This document shows positions 27,453 to 35,327 of a DNA stretch of 64,000 nt, piece by piece. The position numbers were made by a program, and so were the translations under genes. Every line of letters begins with the position of its first letter. The first letter of the stretch is position 1. The notes beneath the pieces are model-generated. The model saw nothing but the letters and a program-made list of their open reading frames with translations. It ran no database searches and had not been told where the DNA came from. The stretch comes from Methylocystis rosea SV97 (GTDB taxonomy: Bacteria; Pseudomonadota; Alphaproteobacteria; Rhizobiales; Beijerinckiaceae): the NCBI RefSeq assembly GCF_000372845.1, contig NZ_KB889963.1:310001-374000 (forward strand), in the 5' to 3' direction.

Positions 27453-29867
27453 TCAGAACTTGAGTTTGATGCCTCCGGCGAAGGCGCGCGGCTGGCCGGC
27501 GAGGATGCCGGCGCCTTGCGCCGTCACCAGGCCGCCTGTCGGCCAGACCAGCGGCGTTTGTATCGGGCCGGCAAGGAGCGTGTTGGCCACCACGAATGCG
27601 CCGGCGACATAGGTTCGATTGAAGACGTTCGAGACCTCGAAAAAGAGCTCGATATTCTTGACATAGAAGTTGTCTATGTCGTGGTTATAGTGCGCGTTAA
27701 GATTGATCAGACTGTAGCTCGGCAGAGTGGTGAAATTGGCGTTGTCGATCGTATAATTGCTTTTGAAAACATATTCCGCGTAAGCGCCGAGACCCGAAAG
27801 GTCGCCGTAGGGCTGATCATACCCAAGACGCATCGTCACAGTATGCGGCGCCACGTTGGGAATTCGGTTGCCGGCGCGATTATATAAGACGGCTCGCCCC
27901 GCGACGGTCCCGAGATCGTCCCAGTAATTGGTGAAGAACTGATTGTTGAACGTATAGGCCGCGATCAGCCGCCATCCGTCGAAGGGCCGCCAATCGGCGT
28001 TGAGTTCGACGCCGCGGTGAAGAGAGGAAGGAATATTTTGCGAATAGCTGACGAGCGCGTTGTTCAATGTCAGAATTTCATTGCGATGCCATTCGTTGAA
28101 ACCGGTCACGCTGAAATTGAGCTCAGGGCTCGGGGTCCAATCAATGCCGAGATCGACGCCCATATTGGTCTGAGCCTTCAAAGGATTTTGTCCGATTCCG
28201 TTTCGCGTGCTGGTGAGGAACACGAATGTCGGGGTGCTGTAGCCCGTCGCATAGCGCGCCCGCACCTGCCACTCGGGGTTATAGCGATAGGTGAGCGACG
28301 CTTCCGGCGCCGTGTTCCAATAATCATTGTCAACGGCGACCTGGGTCGGAAATCTGGGCGCCAGATTGGCGGGATAGTTATAGGCGGTGCTGACGCCCCA
28401 AACGCGATTCCAATTGGCGCTGAACCCGATGACGCCAGTCAGGCCCGGCGCGAGCGCAATCTCTTCACGCGCGCGCAGACCGATGTTTGACGTATAGTAA
28501 TCCAGCTTGCCGACCTGCGCGCCGATTGCGCCGCTGTACCAGGTATTGGCGATCTGATTAAAGAGCGGATTGGTGGTTTTGGCGTTGCTATAGAAGAACT
28601 GCAGAAAATGCGTCGCCGGGAAGCCAAACAGATCGGTGTGGCTGGTCACGTCGGTCTGTGCGGTGATGCCCACCGTTGGGCCCCTTAGGGCGACCGGGCC
28701 GCCTTGGCCGCCCGGTCCGACGATCGGCGGCGGCCAGGTTCCACTGATGTTATCGAGATAGTCGTACGTAAATTGCGATCGCCAAGTGGTGGCGTTGTCG
28801 AAGTCATGCTCGAACTGAACGCCGGCGATCTGTCTGAGAGAGTTTTGATGAGTGCCAAGCTGCCAAACGCTTTGGCGAGTAAGCGCCCCGGATATGCCAT
28901 TCGCCGGCACATTCAGATTGTTGCACAAGTTGAGATTCAGAGGGACTGCGATGGAGCAGCCATAGTTTTGTTGAAATGGATTGAGATTGAAGACATTGAT
29001 ATTTTCTCGGTTGATGAACTCCGATCTCAAATTGTTGGCGATATATTTCACGATCACACGATCGGTAGGGGTCACGTCCCATCTGCCGAGGAGCTTGGCT
29101 TGTTTGCCTGAGAAAGAATTGCGGGCATAGCCGCTGCTGTTGGCGTCGGAGGCGAAAAACGACAGATCGAAAGCGCCGAGCGTGCTGTCGACCACCGCCT
29201 TTCCGACCCGAACGTAATTGTTGACATAGCCGAAGCTGCCAAATTCCGAACCTGTGTGCACGCCGTCGATTTCGGCGCCGGAAAAGGTGCGGAAATTGAG
29301 CGCGCCGCCATAGGCGTAATTGCCGAAGAGCGCCGACGAAGGTCCGCGATAGACGTCGATGGCGGTATAAGAGTGCGGATCGAGCAGGTCGGTGCGGCCA
29401 TTGCCGTCGGCTGTCGTGATTGGGAACCCGTCTTCGTACAGCATGATGTTGCGGATGCCGGTCGGGAACCCGGGGCCGAGACGGTTTCCGGAGCCGCGAA
29501 TCGAAATCAACAGATCGCGCGGATTGTTGCCTTGCTGTACGGAGACGCCGGGGCTGTATTCCAACACCCTACGGACATCCGCCAGGGGTGTCGGCTTGAG
29601 GAATTTCGTGTTGACGATCGTCACCGTCTGCCCCGGCGGGTCCCGGTAGATCGGCAGTTTCGCGCGAACGGGATTAAAGCCGGGCGCGATTCCCGCTTCG
29701 CCCGCCGTCGACTCTCTCACAGCCGGAGTCGCGACCGGCGGTGGCCGCCGTGCGGCGCCGATCGTGATCTGCGGAAGCGCCTGCTGCGCGTGCGCGACGG
29801 AGGCAGAGGAGAAAAGCGCGAGGGCGCTGAGCGCGACTCCGTGCATCAATTTCGACCGGGAGCTCAT
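27453..29867 (-). CDS. mbnT: TonB-dependent outer-membrane receptor, candidate methanobactin receptor (MbnT-like)
   Basis: 804 residues from the ATG at 29867, signal peptide MHGVALSALALFSSASVAHAQ. The plug domain (PLADVRRVLEYSPGVSVQQGNNPRDLLISIRGSG and the VYRGPSSALFGNYAYGGALNF segment) is followed by a ~600-residue beta-barrel ending in the typical aromatic KLKF. There is no N-terminal signalling (STN) domain of the kind that talks to anti-sigma factors. It lies 28 bp after mbnH. Given mbnP, mbnH and the MbnE-like gene on the same strand, uptake of copper-loaded methanobactin is likely. Another copper or siderophore ligand is possible. Confidence 0.85.
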   Translation of the reverse strand: MSSRSKLMHGVALSALALFSSASVAHAQQALPQITIGAARRPPPVATPAVRESTAGEAGIAPGFNPVRAKLPIYRDPPGQTVTIVNTKFLKPTPLADVRRVLEYSPGVSVQQGNNPRDLLISIRGSGNRLGPGFPTGIRNIMLYEDGFPITTADGNGRTDLLDPHSYTAIDVYRGPSSALFGNYAYGGALNFRTFSGAEIDGVHTGSEFGSFGYVNNYVRVGKAVVDSTLGAFDLSFFASDANSSGYARNSFSGKQAKLLGRWDVTPTDRVIVKYIANNLRSEFINRENINVFNLNPFQQNYGCSIAVPLNLNLCNNLNVPANGISGALTRQSVWQLGTHQNSLRQIAGVQFEHDFDNATTWRSQFTYDYLDNISGTWPPPIVGPGGQGGPVALRGPTVGITAQTDVTSHTDLFGFPATHFLQFFYSNAKTTNPLFNQIANTWYSGAIGAQVGKLDYYTSNIGLRAREEIALAPGLTGVIGFSANWNRVWGVSTAYNYPANLAPRFPTQVAVDNDYWNTAPEASLTYRYNPEWQVRARYATGYSTPTFVFLTSTRNGIGQNPLKAQTNMGVDLGIDWTPSPELNFSVTGFNEWHRNEILTLNNALVSYSQNIPSSLHRGVELNADWRPFDGWRLIAAYTFNNQFFTNYWDDLGTVAGRAVLYNRAGNRIPNVAPHTVTMRLGYDQPYGDLSGLGAYAEYVFKSNYTIDNANFTTLPSYSLINLNAHYNHDIDNFYVKNIELFFEVSNVFNRTYVAGAFVVANTLLAGPIQTPLVWPTGGLVTAQGAGILAGQPRAFAGGIKLKF

Positions 29868-29895
29868 TTTCTTTGCTTTCCTGATGGGGTGAAAC

Positions 29896-31074
29896 TCAAT
29901 GGGAGGACGCACGCGATGGCCCGCTTGCCGTCGACGCCGGTTTCCAGGGGTCGGCGAAACGTGGAGATGTCAGCAACGACTCGTCGGTCAGCGTTTTCAG
30001 AAAGGCGATCAGATCGCTCTTTTCCTGAGGCGACAGATCGATGGGAACGATCAACGCGCTTTTGTTTGCGTTGTAGCGACCGTCGCCCTTGAGTGGACCG
30101 CTCGTGACATTGCGTCCGCCGGCCGCGTAAATGTCGATCACGTCATCGAGCGTCGCGACGCTGCCGTCATGCATGTAAGGCGCGGTGACAGCGATATTGC
30201 GCAGGCTTGGCGCGCGAAACGCGCCCATCTCGGCGGGATTATGCGTGTTCTCGAAAACGCCGCGATTGGGCTCGGGATAGGCGCCCTTTCCGTCGAGATC
30301 ATAGAGGCCGGTGTTGTGAAACGGCGTCTCGATCTCGCGCGTTTTGGCGTGATAGAACTGATCGTCGAAATTCACGCTGCCGTGGCAGTGATGGCACTCG
30401 GCCTTCTCGCCAAAGAAGAGATCCTTGCCGCGCGTCTCTTCTGGAGAGAGCGTCGCTTTGCCTTCAAGATAGAGATCATATTTCGAGGACGCCGAGACGA
30501 CGCCGCGCTCGAAGGCCGAGATCGCCTTGATGACGTTGCCGAAGCTGATCGAGTCCGCCTCGCCGGGAAAGGCGGCCGCGAAGTCGCGGCGATACTCTGC
30601 GTCACTGTCGAAACGCGCGAGGATCTCTTTGCGGTTCTTGTCATTGACGCCCATCTCGATCGGCTCTTCGCCAAAGAGCGGGCCTTCCATCTGCCTTTCC
30701 AGGGTCACCATCGCCGGATTCGCCCAGGTGAGCGTGGCGCGCCAGGCGGCGTTGGCGATGCTGGGCGAATTGCGCGGCGTATGCTGGCCTGTCGCTCCGA
30801 CGGCGACCGGGCGGCCATCGGTAAACGCCAGATGTTGCTCATGGCAGGAGGCGCAGCTCTCCTTGCCGTTTCCGGACAGACGCGGGTCGTAGAAGAGTTT
30901 GCGCCCAAGCTGAAAGCGCGCCTCCGACATTGCGTTGTCGGCGGGAACCCGTGGCGGCGGCATGAAGTCGGGCAAAGTCCAGCGCCAGGACTCCGCGCTC
31001 GGGATGGGGTCGCCTTGCGCCCCGCCTGCGATCAGACTCGCAGCGAAGAGGAGAATGAGAGCTTCGCGCTTCAT
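29896..31074 (-). CDS. mbnH: di-haem enzyme MbnH (MauG/cytochrome c peroxidase family)
   Basis: A 392-residue periplasmic di-haem protein: signal peptide LILLFAASLIAGGAQG, first haem site CASCHEQHLAF near residue 72-76, second CHHCHGSVNF near 223-227, and MHDGSVATLDDVIDIY toward the C-terminus. MbnH family members use a high-valent di-haem state to oxidise a tryptophan of the partner MbnP to kynurenine, creating a copper-binding site. The start overlaps the mbnP stop by 4 bp. The adjacent MbnP gene separates it from ordinary bacterial cytochrome c peroxidases. Confidence 0.9.
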   Translation of the reverse strand: MKREALILLFAASLIAGGAQGDPIPSAESWRWTLPDFMPPPRVPADNAMSEARFQLGRKLFYDPRLSGNGKESCASCHEQHLAFTDGRPVAVGATGQHTPRNSPSIANAAWRATLTWANPAMVTLERQMEGPLFGEEPIEMGVNDKNRKEILARFDSDAEYRRDFAAAFPGEADSISFGNVIKAISAFERGVVSASSKYDLYLEGKATLSPEETRGKDLFFGEKAECHHCHGSVNFDDQFYHAKTREIETPFHNTGLYDLDGKGAYPEPNRGVFENTHNPAEMGAFRAPSLRNIAVTAPYMHDGSVATLDDVIDIYAAGGRNVTSGPLKGDGRYNANKSALIVPIDLSPQEKSDLIAFLKTLTDESLLTSPRFADPWKPASTASGPSRASSH

Positions 31075-32138
31075 TTCGTGACCTCCGCGCGGAAAATCTT
31101 CGTCGACGCGCCGGAGGACTGGCCGGCGTCATTGGCGTCGGGTGCGGTTTCCTTGAGCCGAAGCCCGAGATTTTCGAACATCGGCGTGCATTCCGGATCG
31201 GCCGGACCGCTCATGCAGCCGGTCGAAAACCCCTGGTCTTTGCCAAGATCGATGCCGGCGAACAGCGGCTTCAAATCGAGCACGACGCGCTGCCGCGCGG
31301 GATCGAAGGACGCGAGTTTCACGGGAACGCGATTTGGATTGGCGCAGGAGGTGATTTCGCCTTTCGTCGCGTCGCCGCGACAGCCCGTCGAACCGAGGTG
31401 CAGCATCCAGGTCGAGACGGTGATCGTCCCATCCGAGTTGACGCGCAGCGGCGCCGTCTTCGGCGCGTCCGCCATCGGCGGCGGGCCGTCAGTCTTGTCG
31501 CCGGCGGGCGCGCCGGGGCCATTGGCGGCTAGGGCGGGGTTTTTCGCTGGGGGCGGCGGTCGGGTCACGCCGCCATCGGGATCAACTTCGATTTTTATGA
31601 ATTTGCGGCCGGCCTGCCAGTTCCACGTCATCGACTGAAGATCGAGCGGCGCGGGAGCGGTGGCGAAATTCGAGTGGTTGAGAATAACGTCCTTGCCGTC
31701 CTTGTCCTGAATGACGCTCGGGACGCCGATGACGAAGCTGAACCCTTTGTATCGGCCGCGCGGCGCCGATCCCTTGATCGTGTCGTTGATGTCGGCGCTG
31801 CCGACGCATTTGCCGGTCTTGTTTTCGAAATCGAGCAGAGCGAGGTTGGCGTATTGCCAGTCGTTCTGTTCCAGTTCGATGGGGACTTCGTGGCCGGCGG
31901 CGTCGATCAGCGCCGGCGCGGCGATGTAGAACCTGGCGTCGTGGAGCTGCGCCGGCTGCCCGCCGGTTCCGAGCCCGGCGATGTCGCGGCCGCATTCGAC
32001 CGGCTGATCGCCCGCCGCAAGCGCAAAGCGTATCGCGATCTGCTGCCTGTCGCCGCCATCGACCTTACCCGCCGCCTGCGCGCCGCCAACGGCTGCGACA
32101 CCGGCGATAACGGCCGTAAAACGAGTGAATGCGCGCAT
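31071..32138 (-). CDS. mbnP: MbnP-family copper-associated periplasmic protein
   Basis: A 355-residue exported protein (signal peptide TAVIAGVAAVGGAQA). Family hallmarks are the start of the mature domain (IAIRFALAAGDQPVECGRDI), QLHDARFYIAAPALID, YKGFSFVIGVPSV, the STWMLHLGSTGCRG segment and the C-terminal GFSTGCMSGPADPECTPMF. MbnP is the MbnH substrate and binds copper after Trp oxidation. This copy has a Pro/Ala-rich insert of about 50 residues in the middle (around 180-230, containing PPPPAKNPALAANGPG), likely a surface loop. GGAGAGGA precedes the ATG. The 160 bp upstream separate it from the DUF2946-like gene. Confidence 0.9.
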   Translation of the reverse strand: MRAFTRFTAVIAGVAAVGGAQAAGKVDGGDRQQIAIRFALAAGDQPVECGRDIAGLGTGGQPAQLHDARFYIAAPALIDAAGHEVPIELEQNDWQYANLALLDFENKTGKCVGSADINDTIKGSAPRGRYKGFSFVIGVPSVIQDKDGKDVILNHSNFATAPAPLDLQSMTWNWQAGRKFIKIEVDPDGGVTRPPPPAKNPALAANGPGAPAGDKTDGPPPMADAPKTAPLRVNSDGTITVSTWMLHLGSTGCRGDATKGEITSCANPNRVPVKLASFDPARQRVVLDLKPLFAGIDLGKDQGFSTGCMSGPADPECTPMFENLGLRLKETAPDANDAGQSSGASTKIFRAEVTK

Positions 32139-32298
32139 GATTCCTCTCCTGTCAGCACGATTTTTGAGATGTTTGTTGGCTGCACGCGTTCGCGACGCGT
32201 GTCGGCGGCGGCGCGTCAGAGGCGCGCGCGGAAATCCAACGCGAGGGAAATGGCGATGAGGGGTCGAAGACCCGGCAGCCGACCGCTAACGCGCTCTC

Positions 32299-32712
32299 TT
32301 AGGAGAGAAGCGACGGGGGTGCGCGAGAGAGCCTGTTTCTGGGCCACTGGGTGGTCGGCGGCGCGAGATCGCGCTCTTCCGGCCAAAGAGGACGAGCCTC
32401 AGACAAGGGCGCCAGCACGAGGACGACGGCGGACAGGAGAACCTTTGCTCCGAGGTCGTCGCTTCGGTCGCTTAGAAAGCAAGCCATGCAATGCATGTGC
32501 TGAACATGCGGGGCCTTGCCGTCGCCATTGGCTTGATCGGCGCAAAGCTCGTTCGCCATCGCTAAGGGAGAGCTTAGGAACGCGCCGAAATCGCCGCCAA
32601 GGCGTCCGTGAGAAACAATAAGACCCAAAGTTTGCTGAAACAGCAGACAAGCGACAGCGGCCGCCACAATCGGACGCATGAACCGCAGTAGTTTTCGCTT
32701 GTCTTGCCGCAT
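32299..32712 (-). CDS. DUF2946-like small exported protein with Cys/His motif
   Basis: About 137 residues from the ATG at 32712. An N-terminal hydrophobic segment (IVAAAVACLLFQQTLGLIV) is followed by KAPHVQHMHCMACFLS, a His/Met/Cys motif plausible for copper binding, and a second hydrophobic stretch (AKVLLSAVVLVLAPL). The layout resembles DUF2946 proteins, which often accompany TonB receptors and metal genes. It is the first gene of the leftward mbnP-mbnH-mbnT-mbnE arm. Family assignment rests on pattern only. Confidence 0.65.
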   Translation of the reverse strand: MRQDKRKLLRFMRPIVAAAVACLLFQQTLGLIVSHGRLGGDFGAFLSSPLAMANELCADQANGDGKAPHVQHMHCMACFLSDRSDDLGAKVLLSAVVLVLAPLSEARPLWPEERDLAPPTTQWPRNRLSRAPPSLLS

Positions 32713-33111
32713 GGCGAATTCTGAGTGCACGAGGATTAACTTGTCAACGACGGTAAGCGCCAAAATTTTGCAATAATTTAAACTGTTGCGCTGTAGCCAC
32801 ACTTAGTCTTTGCAATTTCGCTTTGTCTTTCAATTGACGGGCGCGAAGAAGCCGTTCGCCCCGACATCAATCCAAATGGCGCGCGCGACGGCGGGCGGAG
32901 CGCGCAGAGTCTTTAGCCCGCAATGAGGATCCAGTGTCGGCTTGAAAAACAGTGAATCAGGCTCGCCGACCCTTGCGTTTGTCAACGCGTCTTCGCCTCA
33001 CGGACCCTCGTCGTTCCGCCATGCGCGTGCCGTATAACGAGTTTTCGTATTGCCGCAAGATTGTTTCGCGCCTATGATCCGCGCACCGTAGGCAATGGTT
33101 GGCGGCAATCC
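32713..33111. promoter_or_regulatory. divergent regulatory region between the two methanobactin arms
   Basis: About 400 bp between the starts of two divergent DUF2946-like genes, markedly AT-richer at 32740-32840. It must contain promoters for both arms. A perfect palindrome CAAAATTTTG lies at 32761-32770, 50-60 bp upstream of the leftward gene. A sigma-70-like promoter faces right at 33050-33078. No gene seen here. Confidence 0.55.
33050..33078 (+). promoter_or_regulatory. putative sigma-70-type promoter for the rightward arm
   Basis: TTGCCG and TATGAT are separated by exactly 17 bp. The -10 box ends 33 bp before the ATG of the DUF2946-like gene at 33112. Predicted from sequence match only. 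Confidence 0.4.
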
Positions 33112-33447
33112 ATGCTCGTTCGGGTCATTCTTTTCGTTGCGATCTTGCTGCAAGTCGCTGGCGTTTCGTCTGTCGCCGCGCGCGCTCAATCTCATTCTTT
33201 GGCGTTCCGGGCCGTCGTCTGCAAAAGCGATGCGATTCCCGCGGCGCCTCACGCGCCGGGCGAACACGGCGGCTCTTGCGTTGACTGTATCGCGTGCTGC
33301 GACGCTCAGCCGCAGATCTTATGCGTCTATGATCAGGTTGCGCGCCTGTCCTTTCCAACGGCGCGACTCAGCGTTCTCGCTCTTCCCATCCATCCCGTTT
33401 CCCGAACGCGATCGGCGACCCCGCCGGCGCGCGCCTCCCCCGTCTAA
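33112..33447 (+). CDS. second DUF2946-like small exported protein, Cys-rich
   Basis: 111 residues from the ATG at 33112. An N-terminal hydrophobic segment (MLVRVILFVAILLQVAGVSSVAA) is followed by a mature part with a dense cysteine cluster (HGGSCVDCIACCDAQPQILC) and His residues. It has the same overall design as the divergent gene at 32299-32712: a hydrophobic N-terminus plus a CxxC metal-type motif. It precedes the sigma-factor gene by 138 bp. A periplasmic copper-binding or sensing role is plausible but inferred. Upstream in-frame start at 33061. Confidence 0.6.
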   Translation: MLVRVILFVAILLQVAGVSSVAARAQSHSLAFRAVVCKSDAIPAAPHAPGEHGGSCVDCIACCDAQPQILCVYDQVARLSFPTARLSVLALPIHPVSRTRSATPPARASPV

Positions 33448-33585
33448 AGACACGGCCGTACATCCGCGCGTTCGAAAGCAATGACGTTTGCGGATCGAAA
33501 CCACGCATCGCCGGTGCCCCTGGGGCCGCTCGGCGTGATGCGTTTTGGATAATCGGCGCGCTTGGAGACAAGCGGGGAGGCGCTG

Positions 33586-34419
33586 ATGCAGAAGCACCAT
33601 GAGACGATCGACCGACTATTTAGAAGCCATCATCGCGATCTGATAACGCGGGCGCGCCGCGTGATCGGCTCGGGAGACGCCGAAGACCTGGTCCAGGAAG
33701 CCTATCTAAAAATGCTGGAGAGCGACCGCGGCGAGCTGATTTCGAATGCGCGCGGTTATGTGTCGAAGATGACGTGCACGCTCGCGATCGACAATCTTCG
33801 AAGGCAAAAAACGCATGCCAGAGCGCTGGCCGAAGACGGCGCATGGTTCCAGTCGCCCGCCACGGACACGCGTATCACGTCGGCCCTCGACGCATTCGGC
33901 CTGGCGTCTGACGTTCAAGCGGCCTTGATGCAATTGCCGCGATGTTGTCGTCAGATATTCTTGATGAGCCGAATCCTGGGCTTCAGCCATTCCGAGATCG
34001 CGCAGGAAATCGGCGTTTCCTTGAGAACGGTCCACCGCAGCCTGGGTCGAGCGCTCGAGCATTTCGATCGCGCCTTCGAGGTCGCGCCTTCGAGCGTTGA
34101 GATTGAGGCGCAACGCACCAGGGGAAAGAACGCTCCGCGCGAGTTCTCGGTCGAAGCGCCCGCGCCGCGCCTTCGAAACGCGCCAAACATCAAAATCTCG
34201 ACGGCTCGAAAAAATTCTCGTCCCAAGCTGTCCGATTTTTGCGGCCTCGCTCGTCATACCATTCGGGTCCCGCGTTCTGCGGAGCCCGTCTGGTCTCTCC
34301 AGACGAAATCAAAACAGGAGGCCTTCATGACCATCCGTATCGCCAAGCGCATCACCCTCAATGTCATTGGCCGCGCCAGCGCCCGCTGCGCGTCGACCTG
34401 CGCCGCCACCAACGGCTAA
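33586..34419 (+). CDS. ECF-type sigma factor (MbnI/FecI-like) whose frame runs on through mbnA
   Basis: The ATG at 33586 follows a GGGGAGG ribosome binding site. The first ~170 residues are an ECF sigma factor: region 2 (IDRLFRSHHRDLITRARRVIG, DAEDLVQEAYLKML, YVSKMTCTLAIDNLRRQK) and region 4 (QLPRCCRQIFLMSRILGFSHSEIAQEIGVSL, with RTVHRSLGRAL). FecI-like sigma factors (MbnI) control methanobactin genes in other methanotrophs. ECF factors normally end near residue 170-180, but here no stop occurs for another ~77 codons, and the frame enters mbnA in register, ending at the mbnA stop. The extension is polar and unstructured-looking. Whether a 277-residue fusion is made or the frame is open by chance or stop loss cannot be decided. 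No FecR-like anti-sigma gene is adjacent. Confidence 0.8.
   Translation: MQKHHETIDRLFRSHHRDLITRARRVIGSGDAEDLVQEAYLKMLESDRGELISNARGYVSKMTCTLAIDNLRRQKTHARALAEDGAWFQSPATDTRITSALDAFGLASDVQAALMQLPRCCRQIFLMSRILGFSHSEIAQEIGVSLRTVHRSLGRALEHFDRAFEVAPSSVEIEAQRTRGKNAPREFSVEAPAPRLRNAPNIKISTARKNSRPKLSDFCGLARHTIRVPRSAEPVWSLQTKSKQEAFMTIRIAKRITLNVIGRASARCASTCAATNG
34287..34305 (+). promoter_or_regulatory. hairpin just upstream of the mbnA ribosome binding site
   Basis: A perfect 7-bp stem CGTCTGG/CCAGACG with loop TCTCT, ending 10 bp before the AGGAGG at 34316-34321. It may stabilise the mbnA mRNA 5' end or affect ribosome access. Confidence 0.5.
34327..34419 (+). CDS. mbnA: methanobactin precursor peptide MbnA
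   Basis: A 30-residue precursor preceded by a consensus AGGAGG five bases before the ATG. The leader (residues 1-19, MTIRIAKRITLNVIGRASA) is the typical lysine/arginine-containing MbnA leader. The core is RCASTCAATNG, with two Cys each preceded by the residue whose backbone joins the heterocycle (Arg20-Cys21 and Thr24-Cys25). In Methylocystis methanobactins such cores become an N-terminal pyrazinedione-type ring plus an oxazolone, each with a neighbouring thioamide, together binding Cu(I), and Thr is sulfated. mbnB and mbnC follow. It is too short for routine gene finders and lies in frame with the sigma-factor gene. Confidence 0.96.
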   Translation: MTIRIAKRITLNVIGRASARCASTCAATNG

Positions 34420-34429
34420 GGACGGTTTG

Positions 34430-34463
34430 TTTGCGCCGTTGGCCCCCCGGCCAGCGGCGCAAA
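34430..34463 (+). promoter_or_regulatory. strong hairpin between mbnA and mbnB
   Basis: A 15-bp stem, TTTGCGCCGTTGGCC facing GGCCAGCGGCGCAAA with one G-T pair and a CCCC loop, begins 11 bp after the mbnA stop. No T-run follows (TAACG), so partial termination or 3'-end protection of a short mbnA transcript is more likely than full termination. That would allow excess precursor over the biosynthetic enzymes. Confidence 0.8.
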
Positions 34464-34499
34464 TAACGTTCGGCGCGTCAAGACGAAGGCGACAAAGAG

Positions 34500-35327
34500 A
34501 TGCGACTTGGCTTCAATTTCACGCTCGGCGACACCTATGACATGGCTCAGAGGCTGATCGGCGAAGGGCACATCGATTATTGCGAATTTCTTATCGACAA
34601 TTTTTTCTGCGTCGATCCAGACGAATTAGCCAAGGCGTTCGATTGTCCAGTCGGGTTGCACATTATGTATTCGAAGTTTCTCGAAGCCGATCGGCCGACG
34701 CTCGTCGATTTCGCCGCTCGGCTTCGAGATTACATCGACGCGCTGAACCCGATTTACGTCTCCGACCATATTCTGCGCTTTTCTCACGAGGGGCGCGCCT
34801 TCTTTCACTTAGGCGAAATCGATTATTCCGCCGAATATGAATCCGTGCGCGACAAGGTCGTGCAATGGCAGGAGATGGTCGGACAGCGCATTCATTTCGA
34901 GAATTACCCGTCCATCATGGACGGCGGGTTGGAAGCGCCCGCTTTCTTCGAGCGCCTCATGAAGGAAACAGGCGCGGGCGTGCTGTTCGACGCCTCCAAC
35001 GCCGTCTGCGCCAATCGCAATTGCGGGACGCCGTTCGAGGCCTGGCGCAACGTGATCGCGAAAGCCCAGCATTTCCACGTCGCCGGCTATAGGCAGTCCT
35101 TGATCGAGCCCTTCATTTCGCTCGACACCCATGCCGAGGCGCTGGCGCCGGACACGCTGGCCTTCCTCCAGAATTTTCGATCGGTCTTCGACAAGTCGGG
35201 CGCGACGATGACCTATGAGCGCGACGATCAGATCGAGTTCGACGATATCGTCGTCGATCTGAAGGCGTTGCGCGATCTGTTCGGCCAACCAGAAGAAACG
35301 CGTCATGACCTTGCTCTCACTGCCTAG
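34500..35327 (+). CDS. mbnB: methanobactin biosynthesis iron oxidase MbnB (DUF692)
   Basis: A 275-residue TIM-barrel protein of the DUF692 family. Metal-ligand segments are visible: VGLHIMYS near residue 52, YVSDHILRFS near 90, RIHFENYPSIMD near 132, GVLFDASNAV near 162, and HFHVAGYRQ near 195. With MbnC it uses iron and O2 to convert precursor cysteines into oxazolone-thioamide pairs. ATG at 34500, 80 bp after mbnA, across the intervening hairpin. mbnC overlaps its 3' end by 23 bp, indicating tight coupling of the two subunits. Confidence 0.96.
   Translation: MRLGFNFTLGDTYDMAQRLIGEGHIDYCEFLIDNFFCVDPDELAKAFDCPVGLHIMYSKFLEADRPTLVDFAARLRDYIDALNPIYVSDHILRFSHEGRAFFHLGEIDYSAEYESVRDKVVQWQEMVGQRIHFENYPSIMDGGLEAPAFFERLMKETGAGVLFDASNAVCANRNCGTPFEAWRNVIAKAQHFHVAGYRQSLIEPFISLDTHAEALAPDTLAFLQNFRSVFDKSGATMTYERDDQIEFDDIVVDLKALRDLFGQPEETRHDLALTA

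Noticed and set aside
29899-31638. A 579-codon plus-strand open frame opposite mbnH and mbnP
   Set aside because: It is antisense to two genes with diagnostic haem and MbnP motifs, and has no domain of its own.
34430-34463. Full Rho-independent terminator after mbnA
   Set aside because: The stem is strong but no T-run follows, and mbnB-S lack another obvious promoter nearby, so complete termination is unlikely.
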